The notes below the pieces were generated by a model that was given only the letters and a program-made list of their open reading frames with translations, was not told the DNA's origin and ran no database searches. Shown piece by piece: positions 1-8,083 of a DNA stretch of 64,000 nt; the stretch's first letter is position 1; every line of letters begins with the position of its first letter. Source of the stretch: Neptunicoccus cionae. Its GTDB lineage: Bacteria; Pseudomonadota; Alphaproteobacteria; Rhodobacterales; Rhodobacteraceae. Both the position numbers and the translations under genes were made by a program. The stretch is from positions 124,001-188,000 of the forward strand of contig NZ_BMKA01000001.1 of assembly GCF_014643735.1 (NCBI RefSeq). Reading direction: 5' to 3'.

Positions 1-451
1 GATCGGCGCTGTATTCGCCTTTTTGCAATTCACCACGTTTGGCATGGTGGTTCGGGCTGGCATGGCCGACCGCGAAACTGTGGGCTTGCTTGGCATCAAC
101 ATCGACCGCCGCTTTACGCTGACCTTTGGTATTGCTGCGGCTGTGGCTGGTCTAGCGGGGGTGATGTACACGCCGATCAACAGTCCGAACTATCACATGG
201 GTATGGACTTTCTGGTGCTGAGCTTTGTGGTTGTGGTCGTCGGCGGCATGGGCAGTCTGCCCGGTGCGGTGCTGGCAGGGTTCCTTCTGGGTATCCTCGA
301 AAGCTTTGCCGCGATGAACGAGGTCAAAAGCTTCTTTGACGCGATCTACCTGCCGTCCATTGACCAGATCATCATCTACCTAGTTGCAATTATCGTTTTG
401 TTGGCCCGCCCGCGCGGTCTGATGGGGCGCAAAGGCGTGATGGAGGAATAA
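1..451 (+). CDS. LivH-type ABC transporter permease, 5' partial
   Basis: C-terminal half of an inner-membrane permease of the branched-chain-amino-acid (HAAT) ABC family. The frame is open from base 2 and stops at 451, giving about 149 residues of a protein normally near 300, so the start is outside the window. Visible are several hydrophobic segments, the conserved GGMGSLPGAVLAG loop and the C-terminal LLARPRGLMG signature. It is followed after 3 bases by livM and then by two ATPase genes, so this is the tail of a LivKHMGF operon. The substrate cannot be told because the binding-protein gene is not here; this family also carries urea, amides and aromatic acids. Confidence 0.9.
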   Translation, partial: IGAVFAFLQFTTFGMVVRAGMADRETVGLLGINIDRRFTLTFGIAAAVAGLAGVMYTPINSPNYHMGMDFLVLSFVVVVVGGMGSLPGAVLAGFLLGILESFAAMNEVKSFFDAIYLPSIDQIIIYLVAIIVLLARPRGLMGRKGVMEE

Positions 452-454
452 CCC

Positions 455-1642
455 ATGCTCGGACTTACCAAAAGAGACACCGGCCTTTTCATCCTTGTGA
501 TCTGCGTTACAGCACTTGCGCCGTTTATCATGAACCCGTTTCCCGCAGACAGTGCGATGGCACAGTTCAACGCGGGCTATCCCGACCTGATGCAACGCTT
601 TGTGATCTTTGGCATCTTTGCCATCGGATTTAACATCCTGTTCGGGTTGACCGGATACCTGTCCTTCGGCCACGCGGCCTTCCTGGGGGCGGGGTCCTAT
701 GCGGCGGTGTGGATGTTCAAACTGCTAAGCTACAATATTCTGCCAGCGATTGTGCTGTCGGTAATCGTGGCGGGGCTGTTCTCGGTCATCATCGGGTTTA
801 TCTCACTGCGCCGTTCGGGGATCTACTTTTCGATCCTCACACTGGCCTTTGCGCAGATGTCCTTTGCGATGGCCTATTCGGTGCTGACACCGCTGACAAA
901 CGGGGAAACCGGTTTGCAGGTCTATAACGACGATCCACAATGGCTGAAGGGCAATGGTCCGGATGCGACCCATTTCTTCGGGCTGGAGATGCGGTCTACC
1001 TTTGATCTGGACATCGGTGCATGGTCCTTTGCCTTTAACGTCGGCTATTATTTCTGTGCGGTGTTGATGCTGGTGGCGTTCTATCTGTCCATGCGCATCT
1101 TCCGTTCGCCTTTCGGGCTGATGCTGCGGGCGATCAAGACGAACCAGACACGGTTGAACTATACCGGATTGAATTCGCGCCCCTATACGCTCGCCGCTTT
1201 TGTGATCTCTGGCATGTATGCCGGTCTGGCGGGCGGGTTGATGGCCTCTATGGACCCTCTGGCCGGTGCTGAACGGATGCAATGGACCGCTTCGGGTGAG
1301 GTTGTGTTGATGACGATCCTTGGCGGAGCAGGCACGTTGCTTGGACCGCTGCTGGGTGCAGGTTTCATCAAGTACTTTGAAAACATCTTCTCCAAGATCA
1401 ACGAGAGCGTGCTGCACGGTTGGTTCGGTTTCCTGCCGGACGGAATAGAAAACGGGCTGATCTGGGTGGCGGAACATTTCGTTGGCTCCGGCTGGCACCT
1501 GACACTCGGTCTGCTGTTCATGCTGATCGTGATCTTCCTGCCCGGTGGCCTGATGGAGGGCGCAACCCGCATCCGGAACCGCTTTGGCGGGGATAAGAAC
1601 AAAAAAGACACCGAGGGCAAATACGCCCCGGCTGGCGAATAG
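455..1642 (+). CDS. LivM-type ABC transporter permease
   Basis: Second inner-membrane permease of the HAAT ABC transporter, 395 residues. It has about ten hydrophobic segments and the LivM signatures [19 protein letters not shown] (around residue 70), [18 protein letters not shown] (around 120) and, near the C-terminus, [13 protein letters not shown]. The length exceeds a typical LivM (about 330) because of an extended N-terminus and a longer periplasmic loop around residues 140-190. The ATG at 455 follows a GGAGG-type ribosome site in the end of livH. It partners with livH upstream and the ATPases downstream. The C-terminus is a polar lysine-rich tail. Confidence 0.93.
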   Translation: MLGLTKRDTGLFILVICVTALAPFIMNPFPADSAMAQFNAGYPDLMQRFVIFGIFAIGFNILFGLTGYLSFGHAAFLGAGSYAAVWMFKLLSYNILPAIVLSVIVAGLFSVIIGFISLRRSGIYFSILTLAFAQMSFAMAYSVLTPLTNGETGLQVYNDDPQWLKGNGPDATHFFGLEMRSTFDLDIGAWSFAFNVGYYFCAVLMLVAFYLSMRIFRSPFGLMLRAIKTNQTRLNYTGLNSRPYTLAAFVISGMYAGLAGGLMASMDPLAGAERMQWTASGEVVLMTILGGAGTLLGPLLGAGFIKYFENIFSKINESVLHGWFGFLPDGIENGLIWVAEHFVGSGWHLTLGLLFMLIVIFLPGGLMEGATRIRNRFGGDKNKKDTEGKYAPAGE

Positions 1643-1656
1643 GGAGGGGCGGTTTC

Positions 1657-2412
1657 ATGGGAATTCTTGAAATCCAGAATGTGAACAAATCCTTTGGTGG
1701 TCTGAAAGCGTTGCAGAACGTCAATCTGAACATCGAGGAAGGCACAATCCACGCAATCATCGGCCCCAACGGTGCAGGCAAGTCTACGTTGCTGAACTGC
1801 TTTGTCGGCAAGCTGATGCCGGACACGGGCACTGTGACCTTCGACGGCCACTCTCTGCTGGGGAAAAAACCACATGAGATCAATCAGATCGGTGTAAGCC
1901 GTGTATTCCAGACGCCGGAAATCTTTTCTGACCTCAGCGTGTTCGAAAACGTGATGATCCCCTGTTTCGCCAAAAGGGACGGCGCGTTTGAATTGAACGC
2001 CCTGTCCCGCGTGCAAGGGCAAAGCGACATTCGTGACAAGGCTGAACAGATGTTGATCGACGTGAATATGATCGACAAGCGTGATATGATCGCTTCGTCC
2101 ATGTCACGCGGGGACAAACGGCGGCTGGAGATGGCGATGTGTCTGGCGCAGGACCCAAAGCTGCTGCTGCTGGATGAACCCACAGCAGGCATGGCGCGGG
2201 CCGATACCAACAACACGATCGAGTTGCTGGCGCAAATACAGGACAAGCGGCATATCACGATGGCAGTAATTGAACACGACATGCATGTGGTCTTCTCGCT
2301 GGCGCAGAAGATTTCGGTGCTCGCACAGGGGACAGTGATTGTCGAAGACTTGCCCGAAAACATCAAAGGCCATCCGAAAGTTCAGGAAGCCTATCTTGGT
2401 ACGGCGCATTAA
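1657..2412 (+). CDS. LivG-type ABC transporter ATPase
   Basis: Cytoplasmic ATPase subunit of the HAAT transporter, 251 residues. Walker A is GPNGAGKST near residue 37 and Walker B is LLLLDEP near 172. The ABC signature reads SMSRGDKRRLE rather than LSGG/LSHG, a deviation within the range seen in LivG proteins. The switch region AVIEHDMHVVFSLAQKI is typical of LivG. The ATG at 1657 is preceded by GGGAGGGG. It sits between livM and livF and should pair with LivF as a heterodimer energising the two permeases. Confidence 0.92.
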   Translation: MGILEIQNVNKSFGGLKALQNVNLNIEEGTIHAIIGPNGAGKSTLLNCFVGKLMPDTGTVTFDGHSLLGKKPHEINQIGVSRVFQTPEIFSDLSVFENVMIPCFAKRDGAFELNALSRVQGQSDIRDKAEQMLIDVNMIDKRDMIASSMSRGDKRRLEMAMCLAQDPKLLLLDEPTAGMARADTNNTIELLAQIQDKRHITMAVIEHDMHVVFSLAQKISVLAQGTVIVEDLPENIKGHPKVQEAYLGTAH

Positions 2413-2424
2413 GGGGTGCATGGA

Positions 2425-3165
2425 ATGAACGAAAGAAACGCAAATCACGCTGCCACCGCGCCGGCTTATTTCTCGGCCTATGATATTCACGCCTATTACG
2501 GTGAAAGTTACATCGTGCAGGGGGTGTCGCTGAACATCCACGAGGGCGAAATCCTCGCACTTCTGGGGCGCAACGGGGCGGGGAAAACATCAACACTGCG
2601 CGCACTGGCACGGCTTGATGATCCGATGCTGACCCATGGGGAAATCTGGCTCGACCGCCAGCCGCTGCACCAGATGAAAGCATGGCAGGCGGCGCAGGCG
2701 GGGATCGGACTGGTCCCCGAGGACCGGCGGATTATCCAAGGGCTGACGGTGGAAGAGAACATCCAACTGGCCCAGATCGAAAAGCCGATTGGCTGGTCGA
2801 TTGACCGCATCTACGATCTGTTTCCCCGTCTCGGAGAGCGGCGCAAGCAGGAAGGCACGACCCTGTCAGGGGGCGAGCAGCAGATGCTGGCAATCGGACG
2901 GGCGTTGGCGCGCGACATCAAGCTGTTGTTGCTGGATGAGCCCTATGAAGGGCTGGCGCCGGTGATTGTGCAAGAGATTGAAAAGACCCTGCATCACATC
3001 CGTGAACAGGGGATGACCACTGTTATCGTAGAGCAGAACGCGGTAGCCGCCCTCAACCTCGCGGATCGGGCGGTGATCCTTGATACGGGGCAGGTGGTGT
3101 TTGACGGCACCGCGAAAGAGGTGCTCGACAATGAACAACTGCGCCACGAATATCTGGCGATTTAA
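2425..3165 (+). CDS. LivF-type ABC transporter ATPase
   Basis: Second ATPase of the HAAT transporter, 246 residues from ATG 2425. Walker A GRNGAGKT, the signature TLSGGEQQMLAIGRAL and Walker B LLLLDEPYEGLAP are all intact; this last block is diagnostic of LivF. The ATG at 2425 is preferred over an in-frame GTG at 2416 because AAGGGG lies about 8 bases upstream of it. It is the last gene of the operon and is followed by a strong hairpin at 3190-3212. Confidence 0.93.
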   Translation: MNERNANHAATAPAYFSAYDIHAYYGESYIVQGVSLNIHEGEILALLGRNGAGKTSTLRALARLDDPMLTHGEIWLDRQPLHQMKAWQAAQAGIGLVPEDRRIIQGLTVEENIQLAQIEKPIGWSIDRIYDLFPRLGERRKQEGTTLSGGEQQMLAIGRALARDIKLLLLDEPYEGLAPVIVQEIEKTLHHIREQGMTTVIVEQNAVAALNLADRAVILDTGQVVFDGTAKEVLDNEQLRHEYLAI

Positions 3166-3189
3166 GCGGGGTGGTTTGGTTAACTTCAG

Positions 3190-3218
3190 AGGGCGGTCTA
3201 TGTGGCCGCCCTATTTTT
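3190..3218 (+). terminator. Rho-independent terminator of the first Liv operon
   Basis: Inverted repeat AGGGCGG (3190-3196) and CCGCCCT (3206-3212) followed by ATTTTTAT, 25 bases after the livF stop. The geometry fits an intrinsic terminator on the plus strand. Confidence 0.85.
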
Positions 3219-3246
3219 ATGAGTATTTTGGGAACATTGAAGCGGT

Positions 3247-3606
3247 TTAGCGGCGCAATGCTGTGAAGAGAGTAGCACTGGTGAAAGCGCCCGTGGCGAT
3301 CCAGCCGAAATACCATGCGGCCCCCGCAAATGCGTCTTCGCCGTAAGAGTTGGCAAAGGTGATCTGGCCGTATTTTGCAATGGCAAAGCTGAGGGCGAGC
3401 AGGATCAGGAAGGCGAAGATACCTTTGGTGCGCCTGTAGGGCAGCCAGCTTGCGCCGAACCCGAGTACCAGACCGATCGGGGCGCCGATCAGGATGGTTT
3501 GCACATCCCACCAGATGTGGGCTCCAAGCGCACGGGTGCCCCCAAGAAGTGCAAAGCCTACGGGAACGAGCACAGCAACAACAAGTGTAAGGATCAGGTT
3601 TTTCAT
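3247..3606 (-). CDS. Small membrane protein of unknown function
   Basis: Predicted 119-residue inner-membrane protein with about four hydrophobic segments (MKNLILTLVVAVLVPVGFAL at the N-terminus, then segments around residues 35-55, 65-85 and 95-115). I do not recognise a family. The ATG at 3606 was chosen over a TTG nine bases upstream; neither has a strong ribosome site. It lies downstream of uspA on the same strand, separated by a long hairpin at 3617-3653, so it may be transcribed alone. Confidence 0.6.
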   Translation of the reverse strand: MKNLILTLVVAVLVPVGFALLGGTRALGAHIWWDVQTILIGAPIGLVLGFGASWLPYRRTKGIFAFLILLALSFAIAKYGQITFANSYGEDAFAGAAWYFGWIATGAFTSATLFTALRR

Positions 3607-3616
3607 TAGGTACAAT

Positions 3617-3653
3617 TGCCGGAAGCCTGCGATCTGTCAGCAGGTTTCCGGCA
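3617..3653. terminator. Long hairpin between uspA and the membrane-protein gene
   Basis: TGCCGGAAGCCTGC (3617-3630) pairs with GCAGGTTTCCGGCA (3640-3653) over 14 bp with a single G-T wobble and a 9-base loop. There is no clear T-tract on either strand. The most likely role is transcript end or 3' stabilisation for uspA on the minus strand. Confidence 0.55.
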
Positions 3654-3673
3654 TTGTTACCGTGATTTGACAG

Positions 3674-4108
3674 TTATTTGACCGTCAGAACCGCGCAAGT
3701 GGCGTCATGGGTGATCTTGGAGGACGTGCTGCCAAGGAAGATGGCGGCAAGGTTTCCAAGGCCACGGCGGCCGCAGACGATCAGGTCGGCGTCTTTAGCG
3801 GTGGCGACAGACAGGACTTCGTCAGCGGGAATGCCGCTGCCGATATAAGTGCTTTTGGGTTCGGTGCCGTAGCTTTCACAGGCGGTCTTGGCCTCTGCCA
3901 TAACGGTGCGGCCTGCCTCGGCGATCTGTTCGAAAGACGCTTCCAGCACGTAGGTTCCCGCCCCGACAGCAACAGCTGTGGTGTCCACTTGCGGGGTGTG
4001 GACAAGATGCAGTTCTGCGCCGTAGTGGCTGGCAATGTCACAAGCCGCTTTGATTGCGTGTTTGGATGGTTCGGACCCATCTACAGCAGCGACGATTGTG
4101 GTGAACAT
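3674..4108 (-). CDS. Universal stress protein UspA family
   Basis: Cytoplasmic nucleotide-binding stress protein, 144 residues from ATG 4108, a normal length. The N-terminal beta strand and loop TIVAAVDGSEPSKHAIKAA and the C-terminal ATP-binding motif GRRGLGNLAAIFLGSTSSK (G-2x-G-9x-G-S/T) identify the family. The start is supported by GGGAGA just upstream on the minus strand. Its partner process is unknown. The next gene upstream is the RidA gene about 150 bases away. Confidence 0.88.
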   Translation of the reverse strand: MFTTIVAAVDGSEPSKHAIKAACDIASHYGAELHLVHTPQVDTTAVAVGAGTYVLEASFEQIAEAGRTVMAEAKTACESYGTEPKSTYIGSGIPADEVLSVATAKDADLIVCGRRGLGNLAAIFLGSTSSKITHDATCAVLTVK

Positions 4109-4259
4109 GGTTTTCTCCCGTTTTTGCGACGTGTCCATGATGCTATGAACGCGCAAAGGTTGCTTTGATACGGATCAATTTAAGCCGTTTTTTCCGAAAT
4201 TCCACTGGGGCGTATTGACCGGAATTGAAATTAGCAGATGACAGGCGCGCCAGCAGCCG

Positions 4260-4661
4260 CTAGCGCGGCCCGAGATACGCCGTGGCTTCGATTTCCAGCA
4301 GGGCCTCGTCCTCGATCAAACCTGCCACGACCAGCATAGACATGGCCGGAAAATGCCGCCCGAGCACTTTGCGGTAGACCCCGCCGATTTCCGACTGGCG
4401 GGCCATATATTCTGTTTTGTCCAGAATGAACCACGTCAGGCGGGTGATGTCGCTGGACTTGCCGCCAGCTGCTTCGACCACATCAACGATGTTGCGCAGG
4501 GCCTGTTCCATCTGGCCGATAAAATCGTGGGTCTCGAACTTTTGGTCAGCCGTCCAGCCGATCTGGCCACCGATGTAAAGCGTGCCATCATCCCCGAGGA
4601 TACCGTTGGCATACCCTTTGGCGGGGGCCCATCCTTCGGGTTGGATATTTGTCTGTGTCAT
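4260..4661 (-). CDS. RidA (YjgF/YER057c/UK114) family protein
   Basis: 133-residue member of the RidA superfamily; family members hydrolyse reactive enamines/imines or act on related small amides. The N-terminus holds GWAPAKGYANGILGDDGTLYIGGQIGW and the C-terminus a shortened form of the family signature (LLEIEATAYL). I could not align the usual catalytic arginine with certainty, so this may belong to an Rid subfamily. It is the last gene of the anthranilate operon, 28 bases after livF. The context suggests it acts on the amino-substituted product of 2-aminobenzoyl-CoA monooxygenase/reductase; that is inference. Confidence 0.85.
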   Translation of the reverse strand: MTQTNIQPEGWAPAKGYANGILGDDGTLYIGGQIGWTADQKFETHDFIGQMEQALRNIVDVVEAAGGKSSDITRLTWFILDKTEYMARQSEIGGVYRKVLGRHFPAMSMLVVAGLIEDEALLEIEATAYLGPR

Positions 4662-4688
4662 TGTCTCTCTCCCTTCAGTGGGTCGTGT

Positions 4689-5378
4689 TCAGACGCCCAA
4701 GAATTGTTGTGTCACGTCTTCGTTCAGTTCTGCCATAGCGCCGGTCCAGACGGTTCTGCCCCTCTCAAGGATTGTTGCGCGATCAGCGACCTGAGACAGC
4801 TCTTTGAGCGATTTGTCCACCACCAGAATAGACAGGCCCGTGTCCCGCTTGAGGGTGGCGATGGCGTTCCAGATTTCCTGCCGGACCAGCGGGGCGAGCC
4901 CCTCTGTCGCTTCGTCAAGGATCAACAGGCGCGGGTTGGTCATCAGCGCGCGCCCGATCGCCAGCATTTGTTGTTCCCCCCCAGAAAGCGATGCCGCCGA
5001 CTGGTCGCGGCGTTCCTCAAGGCGCGGGAACAGGGCTGCCACGCGGGCAAAGTCCCAGTGACCGGCACGCGCGGCAGCTGTCAGGTTTTCTTCAACGCTA
5101 AGGTTGGGGAAACAGCGGCGCCCTTCGGGGACCAGACCAAGTCCAAGGCGCGCGGCTTTAAACGCGGGCAAGCGGGTCAGGTCCGTTTCGTCAAAGGTGA
5201 TCTGCCCTGCGCTGGTGGGCAGCAGACGGCAGATGGTTTTAACGGTGGTAGATTTCCCCATACCGTTGCGCCCCATCAGGGCCAGCACTTCACCCGGTGC
5301 AATCTCTAGCGAGACATCGAACAGGGCTTGGGTGGCACCATAAGAGGCGGCGATGTTGCGGATTGAAAGCAGGCTCAT
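4689..5378 (-). CDS. LivF-type ATPase of the anthranilate operon
   Basis: 229-residue ABC ATPase with Walker A GRNGMGKST (residue about 36), signature SLSGGEQQMLAIGRALM and Walker B LLILDEATEGLAP, the LivF pattern. The start codon overlaps the stop of the livG gene by 4 bases, showing tight coupling. The operon context (CoA ligase and ring-attacking oxygenase on the same strand) points to uptake of 2-aminobenzoate or a related aromatic acid rather than branched-chain amino acids. Confidence 0.92.
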   Translation of the reverse strand: MSLLSIRNIAASYGATQALFDVSLEIAPGEVLALMGRNGMGKSTTVKTICRLLPTSAGQITFDETDLTRLPAFKAARLGLGLVPEGRRCFPNLSVEENLTAAARAGHWDFARVAALFPRLEERRDQSAASLSGGEQQMLAIGRALMTNPRLLILDEATEGLAPLVRQEIWNAIATLKRDTGLSILVVDKSLKELSQVADRATILERGRTVWTGAMAELNEDVTQQFLGV

Positions 5379-6133
5379 GCGTCTTCCCCCAAATAGGCGC
5401 GGCGGACTTCGGGGTGGGCGCGGATTTCAGCGACTGTTCCGGTGGCGATGATCTGGCCGTAGACCAGCACGCTGATCCGGTCGGCCAGTGCAAACACTGC
5501 GTCCATATCGTGTTCCACCATCAGGATCGGGGCCTGTTCGCGCAGACTGTCGAGAAAACCGGTAAGCGATTTGGACCCGCTCGCCCCGAGCCCCGCCATA
5601 GGTTCGTCCATCACAAAGGCTTTGGGATTAAGCGTGAGCGCCACGGCGACCTCTAGTTGGCGGCGTTGCCCGTGGGACAGTTCCGCCGTGCGGGTGCGGG
5701 CGTGGTCTTGCAGGCCCACACGTTCCAGCGCCTGTTCCGCGCTGTCCCGCAGGCTGGCATTGTTCAAAGCGGATTGGAACAGGCGGAACGGACGCCCCTG
5801 TGCGCCAAGTGCGCCAAGAACGGCGTTTTGCAAAACCGTATCCTCCATCGCAAGGGCAGAGACCTGAAAGGTCCGCCCAAGCCCCAACCGCGCCCGTTTC
5901 GCAGTGGGCAGGGCCGTCACATCTCGACCGTCCATATGGACCGAACCGCTGTCGGGTTTCAGACCTCCGGCGATCTGGGCGATCAGGGTAGATTTTCCCG
6001 CCCCGTTCGGACCGATCAGCGCGTGGATTTCCCCGGCCCGCAGGTTAAGCGTGATGTCCTGACTGGCCTTTAATGCGTTGAAGGATTTGCAGATGTTGCG
6101 TGTTTCCAGAACCGGCGTGTTGGGATCAGTCAT
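5375..6133 (-). CDS. LivG-type ATPase of the anthranilate operon
   Basis: 252-residue ABC ATPase: Walker A GPNGAGKST, signature ELSHGQRRQLEVAVAL, Walker B FVMDEPMAGLG and the LivG-type switch ILMVEHDMDAVFALADRI. It overlaps livM upstream by 8 bases and livF downstream by 4, so the four transport genes are translationally coupled. It would pair with LivF on the cytoplasmic face. Confidence 0.92.
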   Translation of the reverse strand: MTDPNTPVLETRNICKSFNALKASQDITLNLRAGEIHALIGPNGAGKSTLIAQIAGGLKPDSGSVHMDGRDVTALPTAKRARLGLGRTFQVSALAMEDTVLQNAVLGALGAQGRPFRLFQSALNNASLRDSAEQALERVGLQDHARTRTAELSHGQRRQLEVAVALTLNPKAFVMDEPMAGLGASGSKSLTGFLDSLREQAPILMVEHDMDAVFALADRISVLVYGQIIATGTVAEIRAHPEVRRAYLGEDA

Positions 6134-7109
6134 GGGCTTGCTCCCGTCCGGCGAGTGTGCCGATCACTCCGCCCTTGGCGAACAGCACCACCAGTAGCAG
6201 CAGCAGACCGAGGTAGATGTGCCAGAACTCGCTCAGCCCGCCGAGGATGTGTTCAAGTATGATAAACAGCGCGGCCCCCGCGACAGGGCCGAACAGGCGC
6301 GCGGTGCCACCAAGGATGATGAATACCATGATCTCGCCGCTGGTTTGCCAGCTGAACATGGTGGGGCTGACAAAGCGATTCAGGTCGGCGAACAGCGCTC
6401 CGGCCAGTCCGGTAATCATGCCGGAAATCACAAAGGCCAGCAGGCGCAGGCGATAGGGTGACAGGCCGATGGTTTCCACCCGTTGGGGGGATTGTCGTGC
6501 GGCGTTCAGGGCAAGACCGAAGGGGGATTTTGCCAGACGCGCTGAAAACAGCAGGGCGGCGAGTAGCAGGACAAAGGTGATGGCGAAAAACTGGATCGGG
6601 TCGAGTGTATTTAGACCCGGAAACCCGTTGCGGACATAGACGGACAGGCCATCCTCGCCCCCGTAGGCGGCCCAGCTTATGGCAAAGTAATAAAGCATCT
6701 GACCGAATGCGAGTGTGATCATAATGAAGTAAACGCCAGAGGTTCGCAGACTGAGCGCGCCGATCAGCAGAGCGGCGATGCCCGACGCGACGACTGCCAC
6801 CAGCCAGATTACCGGCATGGATTTGGTGCCTTCGATCAGCACGGGCCAGTCAGTGATGGCGGTATAGGTTTGGGCGTGGCTGGCGAGGATGCCCATCGCA
6901 TAGCCGCCGATGCCAAAGAAGGCCGCGTGGCCAAGGCTGACCAACCCGCCAAGACCAAGGGCGATGTTCAGGCCGACCCCAGCCAGTGCAAGGATCGCGA
7001 CTTTGGTGGCCAGTGTAATAATAAACGGCTCGTCCACAGCATAAGCCCACAGCGGTACGCCCAGCAGCGCCAGCGCCAGCGCGGTGTTTATCAGGGTTTC
7101 ACGGCTCAT
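6126..7109 (-). CDS. LivM-type permease of the anthranilate operon
   Basis: 327-residue integral membrane protein of ordinary LivM length. Signatures: LGGLVSLGHAAFFGIGGYAM (about residue 50), LRTSGVYFIMITLAFGQML (about 120) and GGTARLFGPVAGAAL near the C-terminus. It starts 4 bases inside the end of livH. The polar loop around residues 165-180 differs from that of the first LivM in this window, in keeping with a different substrate. Confidence 0.92.
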   Translation of the reverse strand: MSRETLINTALALALLGVPLWAYAVDEPFIITLATKVAILALAGVGLNIALGLGGLVSLGHAAFFGIGGYAMGILASHAQTYTAITDWPVLIEGTKSMPVIWLVAVVASGIAALLIGALSLRTSGVYFIMITLAFGQMLYYFAISWAAYGGEDGLSVYVRNGFPGLNTLDPIQFFAITFVLLLAALLFSARLAKSPFGLALNAARQSPQRVETIGLSPYRLRLLAFVISGMITGLAGALFADLNRFVSPTMFSWQTSGEIMVFIILGGTARLFGPVAGAALFIILEHILGGLSEFWHIYLGLLLLLVVLFAKGGVIGTLAGREQAHD

Positions 7110-8026
7110 GCTTTTGCTCCGTAGAGGCCCGAGGGTTTCACCACCAGAACGATGGCCATCAGGATGTAAATTGACATGGAAGCCAGCGCCGATCCGGTGG
7201 ATGTGGCAGCGGCATTGTCCATGAACAGGCCGAAGAACAGGGGCAGCAGAAGCCCGCCCAACGTGTCTGTCAGCCCCACAAGGATCGCGCCCACCAGCGC
7301 GCCTTTGATGGAACCGATGCCACCGATGACGATGACAACGAAGGCAAGGATCAGGACCGGTTCGCCCATACCCACCTGTACCGATTGTATCGCACCGACC
7401 AGCGCGCCTGCCAGACCGGCAAGGGCAGCACCTAGGGCAAAGACGATGGTGTAAAGTTTGGAAATATCGACGCCAAGGGCGGCAATCATTTCCCGGTCGC
7501 TTTCGCCCGCACGGATCTGGATCCCCAGCCGCGTGCGTGAAATCAGTAGGAACAGGCCGAACGCAACAGCAAGTCCGATAGCGATCAGCGTTAGCCGATA
7601 CAGCGAGTACTGGATTCCACCGGGCAGGGTGACAGGGCCGGAAAGCGCCTCGGGGATGTTCAGAAACAGCGGGAACGACCCAAACAGCCAGCGCGTACTT
7701 TCCGAGAAAATCAGGATCAGCGCGAATGTGGCGAGCACCTGATCCAGATGCTCACGGGCGTAAAGACGGCGGATCACAAGCACTTCGACCAGCGCACCTG
7801 CGGCAGCGGCTGCGGCGAGTGCAGCGATCAACGCCAGCACGAACGACCCGGTGGCGCCTGCCACGGCGGCGGCAGCGAAGGCACCGACCATAAATAACGA
7901 CCCGTGTGCGAGGTTGATCAACCCCATCACGCCGAAGACGAGCGTCAGACCGGCAGCCATCAGGAATAGCATGATCCCGAACTGCAATCCGTTCAGAACC
8001 TGTTCAGCCAATAAAAGGAGGGACAT
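7106..8026 (-). CDS. LivH-type permease of the anthranilate operon
   Basis: 306-residue permease, full length. It carries the LivH landmarks GLTLVFGVMGLINLAHGSL (residue about 26), ALGVDISKLYTIVFALGAAL (about 195), IGGIGSIKGALVGAI and the C-terminal LVVKPSGLYG. The ATG at 8026 has GGAGGG on the minus strand just upstream. A strong hairpin separates it from the binding-protein gene. Confidence 0.92.
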   Translation of the reverse strand: MSLLLLAEQVLNGLQFGIMLFLMAAGLTLVFGVMGLINLAHGSLFMVGAFAAAAVAGATGSFVLALIAALAAAAAAGALVEVLVIRRLYAREHLDQVLATFALILIFSESTRWLFGSFPLFLNIPEALSGPVTLPGGIQYSLYRLTLIAIGLAVAFGLFLLISRTRLGIQIRAGESDREMIAALGVDISKLYTIVFALGAALAGLAGALVGAIQSVQVGMGEPVLILAFVVIVIGGIGSIKGALVGAILVGLTDTLGGLLLPLFFGLFMDNAAATSTGSALASMSIYILMAIVLVVKPSGLYGAKA

Positions 8027-8047
8027 AAAAAACGCCTTGCGCGAAGG

Positions 8048-8075
8048 GGCGGGCGCAGCCGGAACCGCGCCCGCC
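8048..8075 (-). terminator. Attenuator-like hairpin between livK and livH
   Basis: Perfect 9-bp arms GGCGGGCGC (8048-8056) and GCGCCCGCC (8067-8075) with a 10-base loop, just past the livK stop. No clear T-tract follows, so it probably acts as a partial terminator or 3' stabiliser that leaves binding-protein mRNA in excess over permease mRNA. Confidence 0.6.
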
Positions 8076-8083
8076 GGATTGGC

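Noticed and set aside
1-3165. Urea or a named amino acid as substrate of the first Liv transporter
   Set aside because: No binding protein or catabolic gene for a specific substrate is in the visible part of the operon.
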